Below, in pieces: positions 34,936 to 44,931 of a stretch of 64,000 bases of DNA; within the stretch, counting starts at the first letter, position 1; every line of letters starts with the position of its first letter. Source of the DNA: Palsa-504 sp963808315 (GTDB lineage Bacteria; Actinomycetota; Actinomycetes; Streptosporangiales; Streptosporangiaceae); assembly GCA_963808315.1 (NCBI GenBank), contig CAWEFK010000035.1, positions 1-64,000 of the forward strand, in the 5' to 3' direction. Made by a program: the position numbers and the translations under genes. The notes beneath the pieces are model-generated. The model searched no databases. It saw only the letters and a list, made by a program, of their open reading frames with translations, and was not told the DNA's origin.

Positions 34936-35801
34936 CGTGACTCCTCGATCGTCGCGGCATTCTGGACGGCTTCGTGTGCCGTGGTTGCTGGCCGGCCGAT
35001 GAGCTTCACCAGATCGTCGCTATCGGTGAACAACTCTCCGCGAGCCAGGCCGGCATCGGCGTCGGCGACGGCGGCGGCCATCTCTGGCGGCAGCCCCGCA
35101 GCGGTCAGGGCGCCGGTGTAGTCAGCGACCGACATGTCCTGGTAGGCGATGTGGGTGCCGAGGACGTCGCTGATCGTGGCGGCGAGTTCGGTCAGGGTGA
35201 ACGGCGTTCCGCCCAGCTCGTAGGTCGCTCCGAGGTGCCCGTCTTGCGTCAGCACCGCGGCGGCGGCCGCCGCGTAGTCGCGTCGGCTGGCCGCGCTGAC
35301 GAGACCGTCGTGCGCGCTGCCCAGCAATGCGTGGTACTGGGTGATCATCGGGAGCTGGTCGGTGTAATTCTCCAAGTACCATCCGTTGCGCAGGATGACG
35401 AACGGCGAACCGCTGTCACGCAGGTAGTCCTCGGTGCGGCGATGTTCGTCAGCGAGCATCATCTGCGCGGTCGAGGCGTTGACGATGCTGGTGTACACGA
35501 TCCTGGACACACCCGCCCGGGCCGCCGCGTCGATGGCGTTGCGGGCGTTGTCGAACCGCTCCCCGACCGTCGGCGTCGAGACCAGCACCATCGCTTCGGC
35601 GCCTGCGAACGCCTCGTCGAGCGTGCCCGGGTCGGCGAAGTCCGCGCGCCGCGCCGTGACCCCGTTCTGCGCGAGGTCGGTGAGTTTGTCAACATCACGG
35701 CCGGTGGCCACGATCTGCGCCGGCGACGTTCCGGCGGCGAGGAGTTGATCGACGACGAGCCGGCCGAGGTGGCCTGATGCTCCGGTGATGACAGTGGACA
35801 T
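34932..35801 (-). CDS. NmrA-type NAD(P)H-binding oxidoreductase (QorB-like)
   Basis: 289 residues from ATG 35801 after GAAGGG; a longer frame to 35933 has no site. Rossmann dinucleotide loop VITGASGHLGRLVVDQLLAA, then DFADPGTLDEAFAGAEAMVL, NGWYLENYTDQL and YELGGTPFTLTELAATISDV. This pattern is close to NAD(P)H:quinone oxidoreductase type 2 (QorB). It probably reduces quinones or acts as an NADPH sensor. It is coupled to the hemerythrin gene, with a MarR gene upstream and a dyad at 35930 in its promoter region. Confidence 0.85.
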   Translation of the reverse strand: MSTVITGASGHLGRLVVDQLLAAGTSPAQIVATGRDVDKLTDLAQNGVTARRADFADPGTLDEAFAGAEAMVLVSTPTVGERFDNARNAIDAAARAGVSRIVYTSIVNASTAQMMLADEHRRTEDYLRDSGSPFVILRNGWYLENYTDQLPMITQYHALLGSAHDGLVSAASRRDYAAAAAAVLTQDGHLGATYELGGTPFTLTELAATISDVLGTHIAYQDMSVADYTGALTAAGLPPEMAAAVADADAGLARGELFTDSDDLVKLIGRPATTAHEAVQNAATIEESR

Positions 35802-35929
35802 GGTGTTTCCCTTCGATAGGGGTGCGGCGTGAGTGAAGATCGCCGGTGCCCGCGGTGAGGTGTTCCCGGCATCGGTGAGGCGGTAGCGCAGGTCTGCACC
35901 ACCCGCCCGCCGCCGGAAAATCGTCAGGA

Positions 35930-35952
35930 ACATTTACTAAATTAATCAATGT
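35930..35952. promoter_or_regulatory. AT-rich dyad upstream of the NmrA/hemerythrin operon
   Basis: ACATT at 35930-35934 and AATGT at 35948-35952 frame an AT-rich core (TACTAAATTAATC) in otherwise very GC-rich DNA, 129 bp before the operon start. MarR-family proteins bind such sites, and a marR gene ends 100 bp upstream. Confidence 0.5.
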
Positions 35953-36053
35953 TGCTGACTATGTCAAGGCGGAGGCGAAGCTGCCGGCGACCGCTGGCCC
36001 CGGCGGCTCCGGGCGAAGGGAAATCAGGGGCGGACGACTCGGCGCGGCCGGGT

Positions 36054-36542
36054 TTACCGCGCGTAGGGGTCGGTGATCTCGCGGAGCTGATCCAGGATCT
36101 GGTGCAGCAACGTGAAGTTGCGGGTGCCCAGGTAGGCCTTCCACTCCGAGAAGATCTCGTCGAGTGTCGCCGTGGCTACCTCGACCGCCCGCCGGCCGCG
36201 TTGCTCGATCACGATCACCCGGGCGCGGCCATCCATGGGGTCGGGTACCCGGCGGATATAGCCGAGGCGCTCCAGCTGATCGACCATCACGCCGGCGCTC
36301 TGCTTGCTCATTTGTGCCTGCTCAGCGAGGTCTGTAAGGCGCGAGCCGCCCGGGGCGATGCGTTGAAACAGCCGGCACTGGGCGAGGGTCCAGTCGTCGA
36401 ACCCGGCATCCTGGAGGGCCCGGAAAACCCGGTCCTCGGTGTACCGGTACGGGATGAGCAACGACACCCCTAGATCAACCCGCTGCTCGTCGTCCATGCC
36501 GCCCTCGGCTCCCATCGCCCACCTGATCCCCGCGAGGTTCAC
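36054..36542 (-). CDS. MarR-family transcriptional regulator
   Basis: 162 residues (or 147 from the second ATG at 36497). Winged helix-turn-helix: QCRLFQRIAPGGSRLTDLAE, QAQMSKQSAGVMVDQLERLG, and wing YIRRVPDPMDGRARVIVIEQ. It probably represses the downstream quinone oxidoreductase and hemerythrin genes on the same strand and perhaps itself, responding to a phenolic or oxidative ligand as many MarR proteins do. Confidence 0.9.
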   Translation of the reverse strand: MNLAGIRWAMGAEGGMDDEQRVDLGVSLLIPYRYTEDRVFRALQDAGFDDWTLAQCRLFQRIAPGGSRLTDLAEQAQMSKQSAGVMVDQLERLGYIRRVPDPMDGRARVIVIEQRGRRAVEVATATLDEIFSEWKAYLGTRNFTLLHQILDQLREITDPYAR

Positions 36543-36688
36543 ACCCTACGCCAACGCTGCCGAGCCAGATCGCCGCCGACCCGGCCACGGCGGCACGTGC
36601 GCAGCGCCGCGCTCGCCGCGTTCCGGACGCGGCCTCTGCCCCTCAGCGGCTTGGCCCCCGTCGCTGCCGTCATCGGTGCCTCTGTACG

Positions 36689-36699
36689 ACTACAGTAGT
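36689..36699. promoter_or_regulatory. Small palindrome between marR and the broken SDR gene
   Basis: ACTACAGTAGT is followed directly by AAATATACCTGACTAGTGTG. The AT-rich patch lies between the divergent MarR gene and the SDR pseudogene. A 12-mer ACTAGTGTGGGC in the same patch (36711) also occurs at 31834, upstream of the AlkZ-like gene, so it may be part of a start-site element. Confidence 0.4.
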
Positions 36700-36792
36700 A
36701 AATATACCTGACTAGTGTGGGCGTCGATGGGGACGGGCGGCCAAGGACTGCTCACATCCAGAGAAGACAAAGTAGAGAACATAGGTAGCGCC

Positions 36793-37165
36793 ATGACATC
36801 AACATCAAGCCTGGCCGGCAAGCGGGTCCTGGTCACCGGCGGCAGCCGCGGAATCGTCGCCGCGATCGTACGGCGGCTCACCTCCCAGGGAGCCACAGCC
36901 GCGGTGAACTATCGATCCGATCGGGCGCCGCCGATGCGCTCGCCGGCGAACTCCGCGACAACGGGTGTGCCGCGTCGGCTTTCCCGGCCGATGTCAGCGA
37001 CGCGGCGCAGACCCACGAGCTGGCCGGCACGGTCGTATCCGAGTTCGGCGGCTCGGATCTGCTGGTCAGCAACGCCGGGTCGAGCACTTCGGAGCGCTGG
37101 AAACCATCACCCAGGCCGACTTCGATCGCCTCTTCCAGACCAACGTAGCAGGACAACCCGGAATG
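36793..37165 (+). pseudogene. Short-chain dehydrogenase/reductase, frameshifted and truncated
   Basis: ATG 36793 opens with the SDR nucleotide loop KRVLVTGGSRGIVAAIVRRL. The frame shifts near 36930 to read DALAGELRDNGCAASAFPAD and DLLVSNAG, the SDR NNAG-type motif. It shifts again near 37080 to read ETITQADFDRLFQTNVAG. The catalytic Ser-Tyr-Lys part is absent. It is a decayed gene divergent from marR. Confidence 0.8.
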
Positions 37166-37266
37166 GTTGTTCTGTGCTCGGGGATGAAGCTGCGCGGTTT
37201 CGTCACGTTCGGGCTGCGCCGGCCCTTCATTGACCGGACCGGGAGGGCTAGAGTTCTGGGTAGGTG

Positions 37267-38058
37267 ATGGGAGTGTTCCCGTTTGGGCCCGAGGGCAGTC
37301 CGGGGCCGGACGTCATCGGTACCGCTGGTGCGGACCGGCCCCCTCCGCGCTGGCCGCGATACGTCATAGCTGGCGGCGTGCTCGCGCTCGCCGGGGTCAT
37401 CGCCGCGGTATCGATCGTGCCGCTACAGCGGCATGCCGCTGCTAGGCGGCCTGGCGGCGTTACCGCCAGCCCGGCCGGACCCGCGCCTCCCGCGCCCGGC
37501 GCGGTGCCATCTCAGGCCTGGGTTAACTCGCTGAACATCGCCACCTGGCCGATGCCGGGGTCAGGGGGAGATAGCGGCATGTTCGCGGGCGGTGTGGCCG
37601 GGAACAGCGGCTGGGAGCTCACGGTACGGGACGTCGCGCGGCCGGGCCAGCGGTGCGCGGCGGCGGTCGTGCTCGAGCTGTTCGGCTCGGATGCGCACCC
37701 GATCCAGGAGGCGTACCCGATATCGCCCCGCCCGGCGTCGCGGACCCCGGCCGGCGATCTGGCATTCATCGCGCTCGGCGCGCGGTCTCCTGGCGCGGGT
37801 GTCGGGTTTATCCGGCTTGGCGCCCCGGCCGTGCAGGCGTGGGCTGATCCGGGGCGTATCGGAGGACTTGAGATCAGCGTGCCTTTCCTGACGGTGCGCG
37901 CATGCGGTCAGCGGTACTACCTGGCCGGCTTCGCGTACCCGCTCGCCGGCACGCTCGACGTCTTCGTGGCGGCGAACAGCGCCAGCCCGGTTCACTATCT
38001 CGTGCCAGCACGGCTCTCGCGCCCGGGGGCACCCAGGGTATGGCAGAGCACCGGATAG
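37267..38058 (+). CDS. Membrane-anchored secreted protein, unknown
   Basis: 263 residues. A Pro-rich cytoplasmic N-terminus is followed by one membrane helix (YVIAGGVLALAGVIAAVSIV), a Pro/Ala linker (SPAGPAPPAPGAVPSQ) and an extracytoplasmic domain with two Cys (GQRCAAAVVL and VRACGQRYYL) that may form a disulfide. I do not recognise the family. No ribosome site is obvious; GTG 37264 directly before the ATG is the alternative start. It is monocistronic. Confidence 0.6.
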   Translation: MGVFPFGPEGSPGPDVIGTAGADRPPPRWPRYVIAGGVLALAGVIAAVSIVPLQRHAAARRPGGVTASPAGPAPPAPGAVPSQAWVNSLNIATWPMPGSGGDSGMFAGGVAGNSGWELTVRDVARPGQRCAAAVVLELFGSDAHPIQEAYPISPRPASRTPAGDLAFIALGARSPGAGVGFIRLGAPAVQAWADPGRIGGLEISVPFLTVRACGQRYYLAGFAYPLAGTLDVFVAANSASPVHYLVPARLSRPGAPRVWQSTG

Positions 38059-38062
38059 GCCG

Positions 38063-38823
38063 CTAACGCGGCTCCTGCACGCGTGCTGGCAACTCCGGCA
38101 GCCGTTGTCGTTCCGTCCGATCCCCGTGGTCCCCAGAGCCGCCATTCGCGGTCAGGACGTCCTGGTCAATGATGAAGCGGACCGCAGCGGTGAAGTCGTC
38201 CTCATGGATCCACGACACATACTGCCCGCCGCCGGCGACCGGGCCGCCCAGTCCCAGGCGCGTTATGCGCGACAGCACGTCGAACACCCCGCCCCTATCG
38301 GGGGTCATCACCATCGCGGCCCGCAGCGCGACCTTGCGGGTCGCCGGGACCTTCGCCTCCTCCAGCTCGCTCCCACGCCCGGGCTATGCCAACGCTGAAC
38401 GCCCAGTAACCGGGGACGCCTTCCTCCCAGCCGCCGATCACGCCCGTGACCTCGTCGTTAGGAGCCTCGCGGGCATCCGCGTAAATGGTCCGCGGTGCTC
38501 ATCTGCAGACAGGCGCGCGGCGGGCGGCTCGCGGCGGCGGTGGCCTGGCCCACCATCCGCGCCGAGCGCACCCGTGAGCGCATCATCTCGGTCAGGTTCC
38601 CTTGGTGTAGCGGCAGCTGACGCTGCGCCCGGCGAGGTTGATGACGACGTCGCTGCCGTCTATCTCGCGCGCCCACGGCCCCCAGCCGCTCCCCGTCCCA
38701 GGAGACCAGCCCCACCCCGCCGGCCCGCCGCGTGAGCACCACGACCTCATGCCCGCCGCCCCGCAGCGCCCGCCCCAGCGCAGTGCCCACCTGTCCTGTC
38801 CCGCCAGGAATCACGACCCTCAC
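38063..38823 (-). pseudogene. TIGR01777 (SDR39U1-type) epimerase, multiply frameshifted
   Basis: ATG 38823 opens with MRVVIPGGTGQVGTALGRAL and GGHEVVVLTRRAG, then LVSWDGERLGA. After frameshifts it reads NLTEMMRSRVRSARMVGQA, LQMSTA, then in another frame GVIGGWEEGVPGYWAFSVG, then VMTPDRGGVFDVLSRITRLG and GQYVSWIHEDDFTAAVRFI. These are consecutive blocks of TIGR01777 sugar-nucleotide-epimerase-like proteins. At least three indels and a missing C-terminal domain (DUF1731) make it non-functional. Confidence 0.8.
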
Positions 38824-39213
38824 CAGTGCACCCTAACCGGGCCGTCCCGGCATCCAGGAAGTCCACACCCTAGCGCGCCGAGCCGAGAGCCCCCTGGCCC
38901 AGCCAGTCATGCCTGTAGGCGGAGCAGTCCACCAACAGCTTGAGCAAACACGCCGGGGTCGGCGATCCGTCGCCGGGACTGGATCACGCTCTTGCTACAT
39001 TACGTGAACAACCCTCTCGACGGCTCACGACCAATAACCGCCTGATCGGCAATGTTGCTGGCCGACATGGCTGGCTGCAGTGCGCATATCTCAATGCTCT
39101 GCACTCTGCTACGCCCACCCCTGTCCAAACCCATGGGCGCGATGTGCGGCCAGGTGCTGGCGAGCTGGGTTAACCCGTGGTGCGGCGACGGGACCGCGTG
39201 GCAGGGTGCTGGT

Positions 39214-41351
39214 GTGGCGATCGACGACTTCCCCCGCCAGCTGGCCAGCACTAAGTACTTCACGCTCGGCATTCCGCACGCGGTGACAGTCTCCCAGGAT
39301 GGCGGGCGCGTGCTGTTTCTCCGCACCCGGGGCGGTGAAGACCCGGTCACGTGCCTTTGGGGGCTGGACCTGGCCGACGGCGCGGGGGACGGCGGCGGAG
39401 TCCGCGAGCGGCTTATCATCGATCCGGCGGCGTCGTGGCCCTTCGGTCCTGGCGATATGCCCGAGGCTGAGCGCTTCCGGCGGGAACGGGCGCGCGAGCG
39501 CGCGGCCGGGATCGTGGCCTACTCGGCCGACGCGGACTGCCGGACGGTCGTGTTCGCGCTGGACGGGCGGCTGTGGGTGCTGGGCCTTGGCGACGACCCG
39601 CGCGCGCCGGCCGGCGTCCCGGAACCGGTGCCTGCCGCTGGCGCGGCCACGGACCCGCGGATCGACCCTGCGGGCAGCGCGTGGCCTACGTCACCGGCGG
39701 CGCGCTACACGTGACCGAACTGGCCGACGGGACAGGCCGCCTGCTGGCCGCCCCGGAGCACGACGAGGTTTCCTACGGCCTGGCGGAGCATGTCGCGGCC
39801 GAGTCCATGCTCAGGTTCCGCGGCTACTGGTGGGCTCCCGACGGCCGGCGGCTGCTGGCTGCGCGGGTCGACAATTCTCCCGTCCGGCGCTGGTGGATCG
39901 CAGACCCCGCTGATCCGGAGCGAGCGCCGCGCGCGGTCAGGTACCCGGCGGCCGGCACCGCCAACGCGGAGGTCACCCTGCACGTGCTGCGGCTTGACGG
40001 GACCAGGACCGAGGTCACGTGGGACCGCAGCGCATACGAGTACCTGGCGGCCGCGGAGTGGGACTCCCAGGGGCCGCTGCTCAGCGTGCAGAGCCGGGAC
40101 CAGCGGACCGTCATGGTGCTGGCTGCCGACGCCGACACGGGACAGACAACGCTCCTGCACACCGAGCGCGACGACGCCTGGGTCGAGCTAGCGCCCGGCA
40201 CTCCGGCGCGGACTAGCGCCGGGGACCTGGTCACCGTGTCCGACCGGGGCGGCTCACGCCGTCTGGTGGTCGGCGGCGCTGCCGTCACGCCGGACGGGCT
40301 GCACGTCGGCTCGGTCGCCGGAACCGACGGCGAGGCCGCCTACTTCACCGCCACCGATGAACACGACCCGACCGAACGGCATCTGTGGCGGTATGACCGG
40401 GGGCAGGGCCTGTCGCGGTGCAGTGCGGACTCTGGCGTGCACGACGGCGCGGCGGCCGGCGGCACCGTCGTCGTGCTCTCGCGCACCGAAGGGGGCAGCG
40501 CCGCAGCGGTCGCCTGGCGCGACGGGAGCCGGGCAGCCATCGCCAGCCTCGAAGCCGAACCATTGCTCAAGCCGCGGATCACGTGGCTGACTGCCGGCGC
40601 CAGAAAGCTGCGCGCTGCCCTGCTGCTGCCGTCGTGGTACCAGCCGGGAACGCGGCTCCCCGTGCTGTTGAGCCCGTACGGCGGCCCATTCATGCAGCGG
40701 GTGGTCCGCGCGCGTGACGCGGCGTTCTGCGTGGAACAGTGGTTCGCCGAGCAGGGCTTCGCCGTCCTGGTCATTGACGGGCGCGGCACGCCCGGTCGCG
40801 GGCCGCAATGGTCGAAGGCCGTGTTCGGTGACACCTTGGCCGCGCCGCTGGACGATCAGGTGGACGCGCTCGACGCGATCTCCGCTCAGTTCCCCGACTT
40901 GGACCGGGGGCGGGTGGGGATCCGCGGCTGGTCCTACGGCGGGGCGCTCGCGGCCATCGCCGTGATCCGCCGCCCCGACGTGTTCCACGCGGCCGTTTCC
41001 GGGGCCGCGCCGCACGATCAGCGGCTCTACGATACGCACTGGCGGGAGCGGTTCCTCGGCCTGCCTCAGCAGAACCCGGAAGGATACGACCGGTCCTCCA
41101 CCATCACCGAGGCCGCCAGCCTGACCAGGCCGCTGCTGCTGATCCACGGGATGGCCGACGACAACGTGGTAGTGGCGCACACGCTCCGGATGTCGGCGGC
41201 GCTGCTCGCGGCCGGCCGGCCACACCAGGTCCTGCCGCTGTCCGGCGCCACCCACATGGCGGCCGACGCTCTCGACCAGCTGCCGCTGCACGAGCTCGCG
41301 TTCCTCGCCCGGTCACTTGGCGTCGCCCGGCCTGACGCAGACTTACGGTGA
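39214..41351 (+). pseudogene. S9 prolyl oligopeptidase (DPP IV-like), one frameshift
   Basis: The N-terminal beta-propeller begins near GTG 39214 (FPRQLASTKYFTLGIPHAVT) and runs to TDPRIDP near 39665. There one G is missing from a G run, and the frame resumes as QRVAYVTGGALHVTELADG. The C-terminal hydrolase domain is intact: LSPYGGPFMQRVVRARD, nucleophile Ser in IRGWSYGGALAAI, Asp in LIHGMADDNVVVAH, His in LSGATHMAADA. A single restored base gives a complete peptidase of about 710 residues that would cleave short Pro- or Ala-containing peptides. The start codon is tentative. Confidence 0.8.
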
Positions 41352-41554
41352 CAACGCGCCCCTACAGGTCAGCAGACGCGCCTTCGTAACCGCTCCCACC
41401 GGTCCCGTCTGCGGCCGGTCGCGTCCTTGCCACCGCCCCTCGACACCGAATCGTGGGCAAAGTCAGGTTAGGGGTGTTCGGCGCGGCGGCGGGCATATGC
41501 GGCCCGGGAGGCGCCGGGGCGCTCGCGCCAGGTGCAAACGCCCGGCATCAATGC

Positions 41555-41989
41555 TCAGCCGACGGCGAGCGCATTGTCGACCCAGGTCCGCAGGGTGGCC
41601 AGGGGGATGGCGCCGGTCTGCCGGGCGGCTACCTGCCCGGAGCGCAAGATCAGCAAGGTCGGGATGGCCTGGACTCCGAAACGCTGCGAGATCTGCGGCG
41701 AGGTATCGACGTTCACCTTGACCAGCTTGACCTTGCCGGCCAGGTCGCGGGCGAGCTGCTCGAGCGCGGGGCTGACCATGCGGCAGGGCCCGCACCACGG
41801 GGCCCACAAGTCGACGACGACCGGGAGCTTGGCGGCCTCGGCCACCTCGGCGAAGGTGGCGTCGTCAGCGTCGGCGATCCACGGCAGCGGCTGATGGCAC
41901 TTGCCGCAGCGGGGCGTCCCGGCCGCTGCGGTCGGGACCCGGTTAGCGGTGCCGCAGTGCCCGCACCGGATAACAACCCCGTCTGTCAT
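41555..41989 (-). CDS. Thioredoxin with N-terminal zinc ribbon (Trx2-type)
   Basis: 144 residues. Two Cys pairs at the N-terminus (IRCGHCGTANRVP and PRCGKCHQPLPW) form a zinc ribbon as in thioredoxin 2. The thioredoxin fold follows with active site LWAPWCGPCRMVSP, cis-Pro QAIPTLLILRSG and LVKVNVDTSP. It is a cytoplasmic disulfide reductase. It is monocistronic; half a dispersed repeat lies 90 bp upstream. Confidence 0.92.
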   Translation of the reverse strand: MTDGVVIRCGHCGTANRVPTAAAGTPRCGKCHQPLPWIADADDATFAEVAEAAKLPVVVDLWAPWCGPCRMVSPALEQLARDLAGKVKLVKVNVDTSPQISQRFGVQAIPTLLILRSGQVAARQTGAIPLATLRTWVDNALAVG

Positions 41990-42074
41990 GGCTCCATTAT
42001 CCCCGCCTGCGCAGCGCCGTCACCGACCGCTTCCCGGATCCTCCGGCGTCACTCTCCGTGAGGAATGGTCGGGC

Positions 42075-42130
42075 TAATTAACGCACCCGAGCCGCCGTTC
42101 GGCTCGGCAATCCCGGCACCCTGGTGATCA
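42075..42130 (-). repeat. Half copy J of the dispersed repeat
   Basis: CCGAGCCGCCGTTCGGCTCGG forms an 8-bp stem, CCGAGCCG/CGGCTCGG. On the minus strand the frame reads IAEPNGGSGALI, matching the distal end of copies A, G and I. The proximal CAGATCACCC end is missing. It lies 90 bp upstream of the thioredoxin gene. Confidence 0.45.
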
Positions 42131-42294
42131 TGCTTCCGGTGCTGAACTGGACGTTCGGCGCGGGCCAGACCGGGGGTACAGCCGGTCAGGTCCGGCCCGG
42201 GTGGACGTAGATGTAGGCCGCGGTAATCCCGCTGACGTCGCGCAGGAAAAGAGCGATGGGGCGGGCCGTTTATCCACTATTTGAAGAACACTCT

Positions 42295-42545
42295 TCAGTT
42301 TGCGGATAGCTGACCTTGGGCCTGTCTGGCTCTCGCCTCGGATAGCCGTGCCCGGCTTCGGAGCATCGCTTTGCGGATCTCTGCGGCCACCACGATCGAC
42401 AGGGCCACGGCGGTGTAGATCAGCCACTGCCGGACGTCGAAGCCTGACGGTCTTCAGCACGGTCTGAAGGATACCCAGGACGGTGGACAGGACCAGGAGG
42501 ACAAAGGACCCGCTGGTCGTGATGACGAACGTCTTGTCGGAGAAG
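42295..42545 (-). pseudogene. P-type cation ATPase, C-terminal fragment
   Basis: The minus strand reads DKTFVITTSGSFVLLVLSTV, LGILQTVLKTVR, then after a frameshift near 42443 DVRQWLIYTAVALSIVVAAE and IRKAMLRSRARLSEAR. This is the last two membrane helices and tail of a large cation-transporting P-type ATPase. All catalytic domains are absent. Confidence 0.65.
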
Positions 42546-42704
42546 GTGTCGAGGGAGAACGGCCAGACCTACTGGCTCACCGGCCCGGCGCTGATCTCCT
42601 ACTACGACGTCGCCTGGATCACCGACGATGTCCCGTCACTCCTCGGCCGCCCCGCCTGCTCCTTTGGGGAGTTCGCGACCGACTATGCCACCGCATTCTC
42701 GTAG
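42546..42704 (+). pseudogene. NmrA-type oxidoreductase, C-terminal fragment
   Basis: About 50 codons read GQTYWLTGPALISYYDVAWI and CSFGEFATDYATAFS up to TAG 42704, which resembles the C-terminal part of NmrA-like NAD(P)-binding proteins (YxLTGP...SYxDVA). It is joined head-on to the P-type ATPase relic. There is no N-terminal domain. Confidence 0.5.
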
Positions 42705-42770
42705 GCCCGCGGGTGCCAGCCTCTCGGAAGAGCCTGGAGGCACCAACCAAGGGCGCGTAGCAGGCGAAAG

Positions 42771-43730
42771 CTAGAGGTCGATGACGACCTTGCCATGCAC
42801 GTGCCGGCCGGCCTGAAGCTCGACCGCGGCGCGGATCTGCTCGACCGGGAAAGTTGCCGCGATGGGCACGCGGAGCTGGCCCGCCGCGACCAGGCGGGCA
42901 ACCTCCTCGATGGCGCCGGGTGCGGCATTAGCGCCGTTCGCCGGCGTGATCCCGTCGACCTGGGCAGCGATGGTGGTGACGCGGTCGTCCGGCACGCCAA
43001 GTTCTCGTGCCGCCTGCACCGTGTCCGTCCCGTAGAGGTCGATCGCCGCAGTGACGCCGCCGGGAGCCAGGGCACGGAGCCGGCCGACGAGGCCGTCCCC
43101 GTAGGCGACCGGCTCGGCCCCGAGGGCGCGCAGGGCATCGGCCGAGGTCGCCGACCCCGTTCCGATCACTCGCGCGCCCGCGAGCCGGGCGAGCTGCACG
43201 GTGAACACGCCGACCCCGCCTCCCGCGCCGCCGACGAGCAGCGTGTCGCCCGGACCGGGTTTGACGACGGCGAGGGCAGCGGCGGCCGTGCCCCCTGCTA
43301 TGGCAAGGGTGGCGGCGGTACGGTCGTCGACGCCGTCGGGGGTATGGTGCGCGGCGCCGCCCGCCGCGATGGTCCCTGTCACGTCTATGACGACGTAGTC
43401 GGCGACCGCGCGGGACAGGGCGCCGCCGAACACCCGGTCGCCGGCCGCGAACTCGGTCACGCCGTCACCGGCCTGGTCGACGACCCCGGCATAGTCGGTT
43501 CCGAACCCGGAGGGCAGGCTCAAGCCGAACCGGGTGGCGGTCTCTGCGCCGGAGGTCATGAACCAGTCCATCGGGTTCAGCCCGGCCGCGGTGACTCGCA
43601 CGCGGATCTGCCCCGGGCCGGCCTGCGGTGCGGGTACCTGGCGAAGGTTCAGGACCTCGGGGCCGCCGAACGACTCGAGCTGGACCGCTCTGCTCGTGGT
43701 CGCCGGCGTGCTGACGCCCGGTTGCTGCAT
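42771..43730 (-). CDS. NADP-dependent medium-chain oxidoreductase (quinone type)
   Basis: 319 residues of the MDR superfamily without structural zinc: GroES-like domain with SFGGPEVLNLRQVPAPQAGP and AAGLNPMDWFMTSG, then the Rossmann loop LLVGGAGGGVGVFTVQLARL and the end RAAVELQAGRHVHGKVVIDL. It should reduce quinones or enones with NADPH. It is divergent from a TetR-like gene at 43770; an inverted repeat TCCTTT/AAAGGA (43740-43762) lies between them. Confidence 0.88.
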   Translation of the reverse strand: MQQPGVSTPATTSRAVQLESFGGPEVLNLRQVPAPQAGPGQIRVRVTAAGLNPMDWFMTSGAETATRFGLSLPSGFGTDYAGVVDQAGDGVTEFAAGDRVFGGALSRAVADYVVIDVTGTIAAGGAAHHTPDGVDDRTAATLAIAGGTAAAALAVVKPGPGDTLLVGGAGGGVGVFTVQLARLAGARVIGTGSATSADALRALGAEPVAYGDGLVGRLRALAPGGVTAAIDLYGTDTVQAARELGVPDDRVTTIAAQVDGITPANGANAAPGAIEEVARLVAAGQLRVPIAATFPVEQIRAAVELQAGRHVHGKVVIDL

Positions 43731-43769
43731 GCTCGGTTGTCTCCTTTGGCGGCGAATGAAAGGAGCGGA

Positions 43770-44291
43770 AATGGACTATGCTCCGTTTACGCACCTCGAA
43801 CCGCTTCGGCCGGCCCCGAGCCGTCAATGCGCGCGATCGCACGCGAAGCCGGGGTCGGCATCGCCACGCTCTACCGGCATTTCCCCACCCGCGAGTCTCT
43901 GGTTGAGGCGGTTTACCGCGATCAGGTCGCGGGACTCACCGACGGCGCCCGCGAGCTGCTCGCCCAGCTTTCCCCGCCCGCGGCGCTGCGGTGCTGGATG
44001 GACCTGTTCGGGGACTGGATCGCGACCAAGAACGGCATGCTCGACACACTGCTCGCGATGATCGAATCGGGCGAGATCGCCCATGCCCAGACGCAGACCG
44101 AGCTGCTCGCAGCTATCGATGACATCCTCAACGCCGGCCGCGCGACGGGCGAGCTCCGCGTCGACGTCACCGCCGAGGACATCGCTGCCAGCCTCATCGG
44201 CATCTTCACCGTGGCCCACCCGCCCGAGCACGGCGCCAGGGCAAATCGCCTGCTGAACATCCTGATGGATGGCCTCCGACCTGTACCCTGA
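43770..44291 (+). pseudogene. TetR-family regulator, N-terminus broken
   Basis: ATG 43770 follows AAAGGAG but its frame (MDYAPFTHLEPLRPAPSRQ) is not the one that carries the TetR signature. That lies one frame over: MRAIAREAGVGIATLYRHFP from ATG 43827, then LVEAVYRDQVAGL and DMLDTLL-type helices to TGA 44291. The first HTH helix (usually LLAAAREVF...) is absent. A small 5' deletion with frameshift is likely. A short protein starting at 43827 (154 residues) could still be made but would lack helix 1. Confidence 0.6.
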
Positions 44292-44499
44292 CCGCTCAGC
44301 TGCCATGTTCCGGGCACGAGCGTGCGTGTCCGCCTGCCCCCGTCCCCGGTCGCCTGCGCCGGCAGCGGCGCCACCACGTCTCGCTGCCCGGAGGATCACC
44401 CCGCGGTGGCCGTCGAGGTCAACGGCGGCTGCGGCCGACCATGTACGGCGATTTTAGGTCAATGCAGTCTGCCGCCACCGTGAGCGCAGTGACGGCCGT

Positions 44500-44931
44500 T
44501 CAGGATGCCGGGGTGTAGTTGAGCATCCAGCGGATGCCGTAGCGGTCGAGGGTGACGCCCCAGTAGGCACCCCACGGCATGTCGGCCATCGGAGATCCTT
44601 CCGAGCCGTCCTCGGATAGGGCGCCGTACAGGCGGTCGGCCTCTTCTCTGCTGTCTACGTCGAGGCAGAGGGTGGTGTTATTGCCGATACGGGTCTCCTG
44701 ACCCATCGACTGCAGCATGTCCGTCGCCATCAGCAGGTGGCCGCTGATGATCGGGAGCTCAGCGTGCAGCACGAGGTTCCGATCTTCGGCGGGCAGCTGG
44801 CCGGGCCCGACGGCGGGCATGTCCGAGTAGCGGCTGAGCGTGGTGACCTCAGTGCCGAAGGTCTTGGCGTAGAAGGCGAACGCCTCCTCAGCCTGGCCCT
44901 GGAAGTTGAGGTATGTGTTGACTCGTGCCAT
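44500..44931 (-). CDS. VOC/PhnB-like glyoxalase-fold protein
   Basis: 143 residues, a complete PhnB-type VOC protein: NTYLNFQGQAEEAFAFYAKT, ISGHLLMATDMLQSMGQET, MADMPWGAYWGVTLDRYGI and RWMLNYTP. It is similar in kind to the protein at 30597 but clearly a different paralogue. Function unknown. It is monocistronic. Confidence 0.88.
   Translation of the reverse strand: MARVNTYLNFQGQAEEAFAFYAKTFGTEVTTLSRYSDMPAVGPGQLPAEDRNLVLHAELPIISGHLLMATDMLQSMGQETRIGNNTTLCLDVDSREEADRLYGALSEDGSEGSPMADMPWGAYWGVTLDRYGIRWMLNYTPAS

Noticed and set aside
42795..44291. 498-codon plus-strand frame ending in a TetR domain
   Set aside because: The first two thirds are antisense to the intact oxidoreductase; only the last 155 codons are TetR sequence.
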